The notes under the pieces are model-generated. The model did not search any database. It had not been told where the DNA came from and worked only from the letters and a program-made list of their open reading frames with translations. From the NCBI GenBank assembly GCA_015099395.1, contig AP024096.1, positions 8,349,485-8,413,484 of the forward strand: 64,000 nucleotides of DNA. Reading direction: 5' to 3'. Both the position numbers and the translations under genes were made by a program. Shown here in pieces: positions 33,768-42,976 of this stretch (position 1 is its first letter; every line of letters begins with the position of its first letter). The DNA comes from Ktedonobacteria bacterium brp13. GTDB lineage: Bacteria > Chloroflexota > Ktedonobacteria > Ktedonobacterales > Ktedonobacteraceae.

Positions 33768-35246
33768 TCAGGGTGTAGAGGACTCGGGGGGCTCGGTATG
33801 GATAGTGACGTTATTGAGATTCGGGTAGGCACGACGCAGAGCACGTTTGATTTTTTCCGCCCCAATATGCACCTCGCTAAGTGGGGCATGGGCTGCAAAT
33901 GTGGTATGCAGCACGAGATCAAGTTCCGGTGCTTTGCGATGTTCGCTCACATAGACCTCAGCGGTTACCTTACTGGGCAGATAGAGATGGATCTCATGGG
34001 CGCTGTTGACGCCTGCAATACCGTTGCTAATCTGGCAGATCTCATGTGCGATTTCGTGATATTGTCTGGTAACGTCCTGGCGCTGTACAATGCAGTCGCT
34101 GAGCGCCTCAAGGTGCGTAGTAACACGCCGGAGGCGCTCGTTGTTTTGTAACACTGCCTCTTCCAGACGTGTTGCGATCGTGTGGGCCTCCTGCAGATCC
34201 ATATCAGCCTGCACCTCTAGATCGAAGTCAGCCTCTAACTTTCCGGAGACCTCGCGCACATGGATGTCATGGGCATGGACGCCTTGATGCTCTGCCAGAT
34301 AGTAGATCTGTTCAGCGATTGTCTCACCGGAAGAAGTTATCGGTTCGACATGCACCACGACATCGACCTCCTCATCTGGGTGGACGATTGCTACCTCTTC
34401 GCGTACAACCTCTTCGACGCCATCACTCAAAGCATGAATCTGATCAAACGAGAGGGTACGTGGCGCTGCGATGATAATATCCGCAAAGCATTTATTACCA
34501 GCACGGCGCATACGTATACGGCGCACCTCACTCACATGATTGAGTAAAGTCAGGCGCTGTTGTAGTTGTGCAACGATTGCGCTAGGGGCTCTATCCAGCA
34601 ATGCATCGATTGTCTCACGTGCTAGCCGGATACTGACCCAGATGACGATGCAGGAGACCCCGAGAGCGGCGATCGCATCGGCCTGCCGTAACCAGTCCGG
34701 TAGATGAAAGATATCGGTAAGATAGACAATCAGCAGTCCAAAGATAACGACGGCCGAACTCCAGATGTCAGTGCCAAAATGTAACGCATCAGCCTCTAAC
34801 GCCTGACTGTTCAGTTTTTTGGCCACGCGTAACAGGACACGTGAACGTATAAGATCGACGAGAATAGAGATCGCCATCACAGCGAAGGCCCATACATTCA
34901 TCTTGATAAGGCCTGTATGGTGCGACAAGCGCATGATAGCCTCATAGCTTACCCAGGCAGCCGTCACCAGAAGCAGGAGAGCTTCCATAAAAGCGGAGAG
35001 ATTCTCGATCTTACTGTGACCATAGTTGTGCGATGTATCTGCTGGGCGATCTGCGACACGTACCGCAAAGAATGTCATGAGAGCCGCGACCAGATCTAGG
35101 CCCGAATGAGCGGCCTCGGCCATGATACCCAGACTTCCTGTGAGGATGGCGACGACGATCTTAAGGCTCGTAAGTCCGATGGCCGCGAACACTGAAGAGA
35201 GAGCGACAAGAGTTTTTTCGCGCTGAGCATCTTTTGACAATGGCAT
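33768..35246 (-). CDS. cation diffusion facilitator (CDF) metal transporter with extended cytoplasmic tail
   Basis: A 492-residue CDF-family exporter of divalent metals such as Zn(II), Fe(II) or Mn(II). Six membrane helices span residues ~15-220. The metal-site pairs are H-x-x-x-D in AEAAHSGLD and ALHFGTD. The typical family length is about 300; here about 270 cytosolic residues follow, looking like consecutive ferredoxin-like CDF C-terminal domains (a first with SEVRRIRMRRAG, a second from about residue 310 with VHAHDIHVREVSGK and a third with SAHEIHLYLPSK). The metal cannot be chosen from sequence alone. The start ATG 35246 has an AGGAG rather far upstream. Confidence 0.9.
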   Translation of the reverse strand: MPLSKDAQREKTLVALSSVFAAIGLTSLKIVVAILTGSLGIMAEAAHSGLDLVAALMTFFAVRVADRPADTSHNYGHSKIENLSAFMEALLLLVTAAWVSYEAIMRLSHHTGLIKMNVWAFAVMAISILVDLIRSRVLLRVAKKLNSQALEADALHFGTDIWSSAVVIFGLLIVYLTDIFHLPDWLRQADAIAALGVSCIVIWVSIRLARETIDALLDRAPSAIVAQLQQRLTLLNHVSEVRRIRMRRAGNKCFADIIIAAPRTLSFDQIHALSDGVEEVVREEVAIVHPDEEVDVVVHVEPITSSGETIAEQIYYLAEHQGVHAHDIHVREVSGKLEADFDLEVQADMDLQEAHTIATRLEEAVLQNNERLRRVTTHLEALSDCIVQRQDVTRQYHEIAHEICQISNGIAGVNSAHEIHLYLPSKVTAEVYVSEHRKAPELDLVLHTTFAAHAPLSEVHIGAEKIKRALRRAYPNLNNVTIHTEPPESSTP

Positions 35247-35732
35247 GGCGGTTCGTGGTCTCCTGTAAATTCTATTGCGCCTTCAGATAGAGATCGAGTG
35301 TACGTCTGCAATCGCAGTTGTAATCACGTTTACAAATGCATCTGAAGAGATGTTCTCATCTTTGGTGCCCCCAGTGTCGTTGAGCACCGTTATCATTTTA
35401 CCCGATGTGATGGCATACAGCAAGAACAGCATACCGTTCAAACGTCAGAGCGGAGCCACAAATGAGAGATAGTTTGTCACCGGCCACTTCACTTATATTG
35501 ATGTAGCCAGCTTGCTATCTCTAAAAGTACTGTAGAAACTGAGCCTGGCGAGTTTGAAAAAAGTATTGTTAACAAACAGTTTGTGTAAGAAATTAACAGT
35601 CATCAACGTTCTTCATATCTCAACAAATGAGCGTGTTATAGGCATTTTTTCTATAACAATCATCTTCTAGCAGTAGGAATATGAATTGACATTCTCGTGT
35701 CGTGCTGTTATTCTAAGATGACATGAACTGAA
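35247..35732. other. 490-base divergent intergenic region
   Basis: The region between the leftward CDF gene and the rightward T-box leader holds no credible gene. It should contain promoters for both. A/T-rich stretches near 35560-35700 are candidates, but I could not single out a convincing -35/-10 pair. Confidence 0.5.
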
Positions 35733-36070
35733 TAAAGAGTCTGACCCGCGTCGAGCGAACCAAGTATGAGGTTGGGATCCAACAGCGATCCGAAGTGAGT
35801 GAGAGTTCGGAATGGTCATCTCCCTCCTCAGAACCCTTTCGTGAGCGGTTGTCTGAAGAAAGTTATGCACAACATACAGTATAATACGGCATACTACTGA
35901 TACTGTTGTGTGCTATACAAGTAAGACAAGTGGATAGCACCCACGCAGCGAATAGCTATGAACGAGTGGTCTTTCTTCTCTTAGACGGAAAGACAATCGG
36001 GGTGGTACCACGGGAGCGTAGATAGCTTTCGTCCCTTGCCTGGATGGCATGCAGGATGAAGGCTTTTTTT
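35733..36070 (+). promoter_or_regulatory. T-box leader of argC-argB
   Basis: The T-box core GGTGGTACCACGGG (36001-36014) and its partner CGTCCC (near 36030) form the antiterminator. The competing terminator pairs CCTT/CCTG (36034-36042) with CAGG/AAGG (36052-36062) and runs into seven T residues (36064-36070). Upstream, a stem III-like hairpin (GTCTTTC/GAAAGAC) lies near 35968-35994, and complex stems at 35733-35835 would be stem I. T-boxes read uncharged tRNA and relieve termination. The specifier codon could not be assigned with confidence; arginine is expected from the downstream genes, and a CGG at 35808-35810 is one candidate. Confidence 0.9.
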
Positions 36071-36098
36071 ATTATCTTTTACAGCGAAGGGACGCTAA

Positions 36099-37193
36099 AT
36101 GACAACAGTTTCAATTGTCAACGTAACGAGCTATACTGGTTCGGAATTGCTCCGTCTAATCGTGCAGCATCCTGCATTTGAAGTTATATCAGTCACGGGG
36201 CGTAGTGAGGCTGGCAAGCGGCTGGTCGAAGTGTTTCCATTTCTCCGAGCACTGACACCGGTAAGCAGCGAGCGTAGAGAGCGGCGTCCCGTTGATCCTG
36301 AGATGGTTATTGTCGAGGAGCCAGCGCCGAGTGATCTCGCCTTTGTCTGCTTGCCGCATGCAGCGGCGGCGGAGGCAGTTGTGAAATTAGTGGCAGCGGG
36401 CACAAAGGTTGTCGATCTTTCAGCCGACTTCCGGTTGCATGATGTGGCAGTGTATGAAGAGTGGTACAAGCATATTCATCCGGCTCCGGACCTATTGGAG
36501 CAGGCGGTCTATGGACTCTGCGAGCGCTATCGCGAAGACGTACGTAATGCGACCCTTGTGGCGAACCCGGGTTGTCATACAACGACCTCGATTCTGGCGT
36601 TGAGCCCGGCCTTTGCTGCCGGTATTGTTGAGCCGAATGTGATTGTTGACTCTAAGACAGGGATCAGCGGTGGTGGACGGAAGCCCTCACTGGGTTACCA
36701 TTTTCCTGAGCAGAATGATGATGCAAGTGCATATAGTGTCACGGGGCATCGCCATATGCCAGAGATTGCTCAAGAAGTGGTCCGTGCTGCAAGCGATGGT
36801 GGACACCCACTGGAGCGTGAACTACGTATCACATTTATTCCGCATCTCGTGCCAATGACGCGCGGTATCCTATCAACTAATTATGTCGATTTAAAAGTGG
36901 TGTCCGGCCAACCGTTGCCTACAACTGAAGAGGTACGTGCTCTCTACGAACAGTACTATGTAGATGAGCCATTTGTACATGTCGTAGATCAGCCGCCGCA
37001 TACCAAGTGGGCGTATGGTAGTAATCATTGCTTTATCTATCCAATTATTGATCAACGTGCCCAACGCTTAATCGTTGTCTCCTGCCTGGATAATCTGGTA
37101 AAAGGAGCTTCGGGTCAGGCGATTCAGAATGCAAACCTGCTTTGTGGATTACCTGAGACGGCTGGTTTAGCGGTACTCGGTGTGCATCCCTAA
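36099..37193 (+). CDS. argC: N-acetyl-gamma-glutamyl-phosphate reductase ArgC
   Basis: A 364-residue NADPH-dependent reductase of arginine synthesis (N-acetylglutamyl phosphate to the semialdehyde). Visible features are VSIVNVTSYTGSELLRL (dinucleotide binding), LPHAAAAEAV, VVDLSADFRL, the catalytic Cys in LVANPGCHTTTSILAL, SKTGISGGGRKPS, and the late VKGASGQAIQN. The slightly longer N-terminal domain contains an Arg/Glu-rich insertion near residues 55-70. The ATG lies 28 bases after the T-box terminator, with GAAGGGA upstream. argB follows after 79 bases in the same direction. Confidence 0.95.
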   Translation: MTTVSIVNVTSYTGSELLRLIVQHPAFEVISVTGRSEAGKRLVEVFPFLRALTPVSSERRERRPVDPEMVIVEEPAPSDLAFVCLPHAAAAEAVVKLVAAGTKVVDLSADFRLHDVAVYEEWYKHIHPAPDLLEQAVYGLCERYREDVRNATLVANPGCHTTTSILALSPAFAAGIVEPNVIVDSKTGISGGGRKPSLGYHFPEQNDDASAYSVTGHRHMPEIAQEVVRAASDGGHPLERELRITFIPHLVPMTRGILSTNYVDLKVVSGQPLPTTEEVRALYEQYYVDEPFVHVVDQPPHTKWAYGSNHCFIYPIIDQRAQRLIVVSCLDNLVKGASGQAIQNANLLCGLPETAGLAVLGVHP

Positions 37194-37272
37194 ACGGTTA
37201 CAGTTTTCTATCATTTGACGTTTTTATAGTAAATCTGGTATTATCCCTTGCATTTTTTGAGGAGTAGCTCTG

Positions 37273-38145
37273 ATGGCGATTTCATTCTCGCGAACAGCGG
37301 AAGGCGATATTGTTCAGGACCATCATTTAATTGCCAGCGTGCTAGGTGAGGCCTTACCGTATATTGATTTTTTAAAGGGTAAAACATTAGTAATCAAGCT
37401 AGGCGGCAGTACGCTTGAGCATCAAAAGAGCGTGTTGCAAGATATCATCTGGCTGCGCGCATTGGGGGCATACCCGGTCCTGGTGCATGGTGGTGGCCCT
37501 TATATCAATGAGTGGCTGACGCGTATGAATATTCCCACACACTTTGAGAAAGGACTGCGCGTAACAGATGCTGCGACGTTAGAGATTGTGCGCATGGTCT
37601 TGTTGGGACAGGTGAACCAGGGTCTGGTATTGATGGCCTCCCAGCTTGGCGGTAAAGCGATTGGTCTGTGTGGTACGGATGGCGGCATGGTTCATGCGCA
37701 TATTGCGGATGCGAGTCTGGGTTTTGTTGGTGAGATCGATAGTATCGATCCTACACCGATTGAGGCGGTGATCAAAGAGGGGTATATCCCCATTATTGCG
37801 CCGTTGGGTGAGGATACTGGTGGCACGTGCTTGAATATCAATGCTGATCTGGTTGCTGCACATATTGCGGGCTCGATGAATGCTGAAAAGCTCATCTTTC
37901 TGAGCAACGTCACTGGTATCTGTCAGCGAGATGGCACATTGATTCAGCAGTTACGGGAGCAGGATGCCAGGCGCTTGATCGATGAAGGCGTGATCCGTGG
38001 GGGCATGATCCCTAAAGTGACGGCCTGCCTGGATGCATTGGCTGCTGTACCGCGCGTGCATATTGTTGATGGTCGTGAGCAGCACGTCCTGTTGCGTGAA
38101 TTGTTTACCGATAAGGGTGCAGGCACGATGATTTTGCGTTCATAA
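37273..38145 (+). CDS. argB: acetylglutamate kinase ArgB
   Basis: A 290-residue amino acid kinase that phosphorylates N-acetylglutamate. Typical elements are TLVIKLGGSTLEH (phosphate loop), YPVLVHGGGPYINEWL, FEKGLRVTD, INADLVAAHIAGSM, LIFLSNVTGI and VIRGGMIPKV. The start ATG follows a GAGGAG site. It shares the T-box controlled unit with argC; other arginine genes (argJ, argD, argF) are not in the window. A repeat copy lies 157 bases downstream. Confidence 0.95.
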   Translation: MAISFSRTAEGDIVQDHHLIASVLGEALPYIDFLKGKTLVIKLGGSTLEHQKSVLQDIIWLRALGAYPVLVHGGGPYINEWLTRMNIPTHFEKGLRVTDAATLEIVRMVLLGQVNQGLVLMASQLGGKAIGLCGTDGGMVHAHIADASLGFVGEIDSIDPTPIEAVIKEGYIPIIAPLGEDTGGTCLNINADLVAAHIAGSMNAEKLIFLSNVTGICQRDGTLIQQLREQDARRLIDEGVIRGGMIPKVTACLDALAAVPRVHIVDGREQHVLLRELFTDKGAGTMILRS

Positions 38146-38301
38146 CCTGGAGCATGCATGGCCTTTGTGTTTCCTCTGTGTAGCATACACGAGTAATAGT
38201 TTTACGTGCAATCTTCGGAGAGGCAACGGTCTCGCTGTCAATGTAGGTGTTGTCTCTTCGCTTTCAGCGTTCGATTATCGAATACGAAGTGTACTACTGA
38301 T

Positions 38302-38352
38302 CCGAAAACGTGCGTGCGTAGCACGAGCGACGCCAGTCGCGTTGGTTTTCGG
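38302..38352 (-). repeat. dispersed hairpin repeat, copy B
   Basis: A 51-base element, inverted relative to copies A, C and D. Read on the minus strand it begins CCGAAAACCAACGCGACTGG and ends ACGTTTTCGG, so the ends pair. It is the most compact copy and lies between argB and the HAD-kinase fusion gene. Confidence 0.85.
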
Positions 38353-38417
38353 AATAGGATCGTAGTGTGGTGGGAAGACCGACGCATACGTACTCCAGCG
38401 CAATTGAAGGGGATATT

Positions 38418-40763
38418 TTGAGCAACGTAATTGTTTTTGACCTGGATGGTGTGATTACCAGTGAAGAGGCATACTGGGTAACGGCTGGACTGGTACTGCA
38501 TGAACTCTTATACAGTCCGCGTTATTGGAATATACATTGTGTGCAAGAGTATCTGCCGCCACAGAGTGTGGATGAGTGTCGTCATATGAGTCAGGAGGTG
38601 TTGCCACGCTCTGCTATGTTGGGTTTTAAGGCGCATTCGATCAACTCGAACTGGGATACCTGCTATGCGGCTGTCTGTCTCTGTCTCCTGGATGTTTTAG
38701 CACAATTGCCTGATATTACCTCTCTTTTTCCGTTGTGTCCCTGGGATACTACCTGGATGGCGAGTTTGCGTGCGCTGATCGAGGAGCATCCTGTTGCCCA
38801 TACACTGGATGCTGAACATGTCTACCAGCGCTTAGAGGAGCCTGCATTGCAGGGCTATGTCGGACTGGAGCTATTTGAGCGCTACAATGTGTATGCCACG
38901 CAATTGTTTGGTCAGCCAGTAGAGGATGTGTTTGCACGCTATAGTCGTTCCTGGTATCAGTGTGAGGATCTTTTTCAATCCTGGTATCTGGGTGATGCAC
39001 TCTATACCAGCGAGTATGGGCATGCACCTGCGCAGTCGGGCAAGATGGGTTGTATCAAGTTAGAAGAGCCGCAGTTACCAATCGAGCTGTTGCATACGAC
39101 ATTACGGACTTTGCGCGAACGTGGCTATACACTTGGTGTGGCGACAGGGCGGCCAGGTCAGGAAGCGATCATTCCTCTGAAGAACTATGGTCTCTATGAC
39201 TATTTTGATCCCGCGCATGTTATGACGCATGCCGAGGTAGCTGAGGCTGAAGCACTGCTAAAGCAGACCAGCGGTGAGGAGATCTCGCTGATCAAACCAC
39301 ACCCCTACCAGTTTTTGAGAGCAGCCAATCCACACTATCAACCTGGTGATCCTCTCCCTGCCGTGGGTAGTTTTATCGTGGTTGGTGATACGACCAGCGA
39401 TGTACGTGGTGGACATGCTGCCAATGCGCTGGTAATTGCAGTCCTGACCGGAGCGAAGACCCCTCTGGCTCGTGAGATGTTAGAGCACAGCGAACCGGAT
39501 TTTCTGGTAACTGATGTCACACAGGTTCCCGTGGTACTGGCAAAGATTGATGAACTGACGACGATTCAGCAGATGCAGTTTCGTGAACGTGCTAATGCTG
39601 AACTCTTATTACGGCGTTGGTTTGCTCAGCATATGGATCTTTTAGTAGAGAGTGTCACGTTAACGCCCAGACCCGTCTCGCTCAACTCGTTTAATGGCAT
39701 CTATCGCGTGGATGGGAACGAATACTTCTTCAAGACCCATGTTGAAGATCAAGGGGTGTTGCAAGAATACTATCACGCGGAGCTTTTATATAACGCGGGC
39801 TATAATGTAGTGCTCCCTTTGCGTACGTTACACGAGCAGGGCCAGCAGATGGTAGTGTATCCCGTAATTCATGAGCCTGTGATGTTTGACTTGATGCGTG
39901 AGGTAGAGACAGGGAATAGGGCACAGGCCAATCATGAGATGCTTGTGGCTGCTGAAGAGCGCGAGTGTGCCCACTTGCTTGATATCTATGCGGCCACGTT
40001 GGCTTCCAGTAGTGCTGAGGAGCATGCACAGGCACCGATCCATCAGTTGTTCTGGCACCGTCTTACGGGAGGGCGACTCAAAAGCTTCTATAGCGAGCAG
40101 TTTTTCCCGTTGCCTGAGACAGCGACACAGGAAGGTAAGGGCCTTGCCTTTGAAGAGCTCTTGAAGTATCGCTGGACCATCAATGGTGAAGATATTGGGA
40201 CGGGTGATGACGAATATGCAACGTTGGGAGCGCTGATTGAGCAAGCCCGGATAGTCTTACAACCAGAGCAGGCGTTGTATACTGTTGTAGGACATGGAGA
40301 TGCCCACTTCGGCAACGTTTTCCTGGAAGAGCAAGCAAGCTATCGCTACTTCGATCCCGCATTTGCTGGTCGGCATTCACCTGTATTAGATAGTGTAAAG
40401 CCCTTCTTTCATAACGTCTTTGCAACCTGGATGTATTTTCCGCAGGATGTGGCACGTGATTTACAGATCTCGGTGTCTCTGCGAGATGAGCGGATCATTT
40501 TAGAGCATAACTACGAACTGACACCGGTAAGGCAAGCGATCATGCAGACAAAGTATATGCAGTTGCTCAAGCCATTGATTGCATTATTACGCGAGCGTGA
40601 TGCACTGCCCGCTAACTGGAGGGAACTGTTCCGGTTGGCATTAATGTGCTGTCCGTTGTTGACAGTCAACCTGTTGGACATCACAAAGCGGCCTGCGAGC
40701 ATCTGCTGGTTAGGGCTCTCGCAGGTTATGCAGATGGGCAATCTTTCCCTTCCAATCTCTTAA
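38418..40763 (+). CDS. HAD phosphatase-kinase fusion protein
   Basis: A 781-residue two-domain protein. The N-terminal ~380 residues form a HAD-superfamily hydrolase: nucleophile motif VFDLDGVITS at the start, motif II near GVATGRPGQEA, and motif IV VGDTTSDVRGGHAANAL, with a large cap inserted between. The C-terminal ~370 residues are an aminoglycoside phosphotransferase/choline kinase-like domain with the catalytic loop VGHGDAHFGNVF and metal site FDPAF. The start is TTG 38418, with AAGGGG five bases upstream. It sits between argB and hisH. It might phosphorylate and dephosphorylate one metabolite, or supply the histidinol-phosphatase step; neither is shown by sequence. Confidence 0.75.
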   Translation: MSNVIVFDLDGVITSEEAYWVTAGLVLHELLYSPRYWNIHCVQEYLPPQSVDECRHMSQEVLPRSAMLGFKAHSINSNWDTCYAAVCLCLLDVLAQLPDITSLFPLCPWDTTWMASLRALIEEHPVAHTLDAEHVYQRLEEPALQGYVGLELFERYNVYATQLFGQPVEDVFARYSRSWYQCEDLFQSWYLGDALYTSEYGHAPAQSGKMGCIKLEEPQLPIELLHTTLRTLRERGYTLGVATGRPGQEAIIPLKNYGLYDYFDPAHVMTHAEVAEAEALLKQTSGEEISLIKPHPYQFLRAANPHYQPGDPLPAVGSFIVVGDTTSDVRGGHAANALVIAVLTGAKTPLAREMLEHSEPDFLVTDVTQVPVVLAKIDELTTIQQMQFRERANAELLLRRWFAQHMDLLVESVTLTPRPVSLNSFNGIYRVDGNEYFFKTHVEDQGVLQEYYHAELLYNAGYNVVLPLRTLHEQGQQMVVYPVIHEPVMFDLMREVETGNRAQANHEMLVAAEERECAHLLDIYAATLASSSAEEHAQAPIHQLFWHRLTGGRLKSFYSEQFFPLPETATQEGKGLAFEELLKYRWTINGEDIGTGDDEYATLGALIEQARIVLQPEQALYTVVGHGDAHFGNVFLEEQASYRYFDPAFAGRHSPVLDSVKPFFHNVFATWMYFPQDVARDLQISVSLRDERIILEHNYELTPVRQAIMQTKYMQLLKPLIALLRERDALPANWRELFRLALMCCPLLTVNLLDITKRPASICWLGLSQVMQMGNLSLPIS

Positions 40764-40772
40764 GACCGTATG

Positions 40773-40841
40773 CCGAACACCAACGTGACTGGTGTTGCTC
40801 GTGCTTTGCACTGTAGAGGCCCTGTGCACGCAGGTGTTCGG
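40773..40841 (+). repeat. dispersed hairpin repeat, copy C
   Basis: A 69-base element with paired ends CCGAACACC and GGTGTTCGG and an inner ACGTGACTGGTGTTGCTCGTGC segment. The matching T/A changes in both ends (ACACC with GGTGT) keep the pairing intact compared with copy B, which suggests that the stem is under selection. It lies between the HAD-kinase gene and hisH. Confidence 0.85.
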
Positions 40842-40868
40842 ATCAGCATTTAGTCAGGAGGAATCTTG

Positions 40869-41480
40869 ATGATCGCAGTGATCGATTACGGAGCGGGGAA
40901 TATCCGTAGTATCGAGAAGGCGCTCGAGCATGTAGGAGCACAGGTACAGGTCACCGACGAGCCAGCTGTAGTTGAACGTGCATCTGCTGTAGTCTTACCA
41001 GGGGTTGGCTCTGGTGGCTCGGCAATGGCACGGATGGTAGCACGTGGACTGGATGAGGCGATTCGTAAAGCAACAGAACAGGGGAAGCCGTTTTTAGGGA
41101 TCTGCCTGGGGATGCAGTTGTTAGCCGATCATCACGAAGAGGGCGAGGTCGATGGATTACGACTGTTCCGTGGTGCTGTACGGCGTATTCCACAGGGGCC
41201 AAAGATCCCGCATATGGGATGGAATCAGATACGTCCATTGCACGCGGAGCTACCCATCTTCACTAATATCCCATCCGATGCCTACTTCTATTTCGCACAT
41301 TCGTACTATGTAGAGCCGCAGGATCAGCACGGAGTGGCTGCTGTCACCGATTATGGCTCTTCCTATTGTAGCGTTATTGCGACAGAGCAAGTCTGGGGGA
41401 CTCAGTTTCATCCAGAGAAGAGTGGTGATGTTGGTATGCAGTTACTCAAAAATTTTGTAAAGTGGGTGCACAAGCAATGA
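40869..41480 (+). CDS. hisH: imidazole glycerol phosphate synthase, glutaminase subunit HisH
   Basis: A 203-residue class I glutamine amidotransferase that feeds ammonia to HisF. The catalytic Cys lies in FLGICLGMQLL, and the His and Glu in TQFHPEKSG. The N-terminus IAVIDYGAGNIRSIEKAL and PGVGSGG are typical. ATG 40869 is preceded by AGGAGGA at ideal spacing; a TTG one codon earlier is possible but less well placed. It overlaps hisA by four bases (ATGA). Confidence 0.96.
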   Translation: MIAVIDYGAGNIRSIEKALEHVGAQVQVTDEPAVVERASAVVLPGVGSGGSAMARMVARGLDEAIRKATEQGKPFLGICLGMQLLADHHEEGEVDGLRLFRGAVRRIPQGPKIPHMGWNQIRPLHAELPIFTNIPSDAYFYFAHSYYVEPQDQHGVAAVTDYGSSYCSVIATEQVWGTQFHPEKSGDVGMQLLKNFVKWVHKQ

Positions 41481-42193
41481 TCATACTACCAGCCATTGAT
41501 ATTAAAGATGGGCAATGTGTGCGCCTCTTTCAAGGCGATTATGAGCAGGTGACGACCTTTGATACTGATCCGGTAGCGGTTGCTCGACGCTGGCAGCAGG
41601 CAGGGGCAAGCTGGCTGCATGTCGTTGATCTTGATGGCGCGAAGGCCGGTTATCCCGTAAACACCAGCGTGATAGGACAGATTCGGGAAGCGACGCATAT
41701 GCATGTCGAGGTTGGTGGGGGAATGCGCAAGCTTGAGCATATCGAGCAAGTTTTACAACAAGGTGTTGATCGCGTCATACTAGGGACCGTTGCGATTACT
41801 AACCGCGAGCTTGTGAAGCAGGCAATTGAGCGTTGGGGTGAGCGAATCGCTGTCGGATTGGATGCACGTGATGGTATGGTCGCGATTGGTGGCTGGTTGG
41901 AGACCTCAAACCAGCGAGCGGAGAAGCTGGCGCAAGAGCTAGCAGACCTGGGTGTACAGCGTTTTATTTATACTGATATTGCTCGTGATGGTGCGTTGAG
42001 TGGACCTAATCTGCGGGCTCTGGCCGAGATGCAAAAGGCGTCCCATGCGGCTCTGATCGCATCTGGCGGTGTCAGTTCGCTAGCGGATCTGCATGCGCTG
42101 GCACTGAGCGGAGTCGAGGGTGCGATTGTTGGAAAGGCAATTTATACTGGTGATGTAGACCTGGCGCGTGCGATCAAAGAGATCGAGCAATAA
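41477..42193 (+). CDS. hisA: phosphoribosylformimino-5-aminoimidazole carboxamide ribotide isomerase HisA
   Basis: A 238-residue (beta/alpha)8-barrel enzyme of histidine synthesis. It begins MIILPAIDIKDGQCVRLFQG with the catalytic Asp in PAIDI. It has the second catalytic Asp in YTDIARDGALSGPN and phosphate-binding loops VGGGMR and SGGVSS. The start ATG 41477 overlaps the hisH stop, so translation is coupled. The longer frame from a GTG at 41462 would intrude on hisH. It is followed 15 bases later by hisF. Confidence 0.96.
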   Translation: MIILPAIDIKDGQCVRLFQGDYEQVTTFDTDPVAVARRWQQAGASWLHVVDLDGAKAGYPVNTSVIGQIREATHMHVEVGGGMRKLEHIEQVLQQGVDRVILGTVAITNRELVKQAIERWGERIAVGLDARDGMVAIGGWLETSNQRAEKLAQELADLGVQRFIYTDIARDGALSGPNLRALAEMQKASHAALIASGGVSSLADLHALALSGVEGAIVGKAIYTGDVDLARAIKEIEQ

Positions 42194-42208
42194 GAGGGTG
42201 GAGCAACC

Positions 42209-42976
42209 ATGCTAACCAAACGAATCATTCCTTGCCTGGATGTCAAAAATGGTCGTGTTGTCAAAGGTGTGAGCTTTGTGAATCTTCGTGATGCAGGGGA
42301 CCCGGTTGAACTGGCTGCCTTCTATAATCAAGAAGGAGCCGACGAGGTCACCTTTCTTGATATCACTGCATCCTACGAGGGGCGAGCAACGATGCTAGAT
42401 GTTGTACGGCGTACAGCAGAGCGCGTCTTTATACCAGTAACCGTTGGTGGCGGTATCCGTTCAGTGGAGGATATTCGTGCAACATTGGGGGCAGGAGCAG
42501 ATAAGACCTCACTCAATACCGCAGCGGTACAGAATCCGGAGTTGATTACCGCTGGTTCAGAGCAATTTGGGGCACAGTGTATTGTGCTGGCGATCGATGC
42601 ACGCTCTAATCCTGAAATGCCAAGCGGCTACGAAGTCTATATTCATGGTGGACGAACCCCCACAGGGCGGGATGTATTAGAGTGGGCCCAGCGTGGAATA
42701 GAGCTTGGTGCAGGCGAAATCTTGCTGACCAGCATGGATCGTGATGGAACCAGGCGTGGATACGACCTGATACTCAACGCCATGATCTCAACGGCCGTCA
42801 CAGTGCCGGTTATCGCCTCGGGTGGTGTGGGAACCCTGGAGCATATGTATGAAGGGCTTACTGAAGGGGGGGCGGACGCCGTCTTAGCCGCATCTATCTT
42901 CCATTTTGGCGAGTTTAGTATACGGAACGCCAAGGAGTATCTACAAGCAAAAGGGGTGATTGTACGACCATGTTAA
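42209..42976 (+). CDS. hisF: imidazole glycerol phosphate synthase, cyclase subunit HisF
   Basis: A 255-residue barrel enzyme that forms the imidazole ring with HisH. It starts MLTKRIIPCLDVKNGRVVKG (catalytic Asp in CLDV) and contains GGGIRSVEDIR, a second catalytic Asp in LLTSMDRDGTRRGYD, and ASGGVGTLEHM. The length is typical. GAGGGTGGAG precedes the ATG. Its stop overlaps the hisI start by seven bases. Confidence 0.97.
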   Translation: MLTKRIIPCLDVKNGRVVKGVSFVNLRDAGDPVELAAFYNQEGADEVTFLDITASYEGRATMLDVVRRTAERVFIPVTVGGGIRSVEDIRATLGAGADKTSLNTAAVQNPELITAGSEQFGAQCIVLAIDARSNPEMPSGYEVYIHGGRTPTGRDVLEWAQRGIELGAGEILLTSMDRDGTRRGYDLILNAMISTAVTVPVIASGGVGTLEHMYEGLTEGGADAVLAASIFHFGEFSIRNAKEYLQAKGVIVRPC

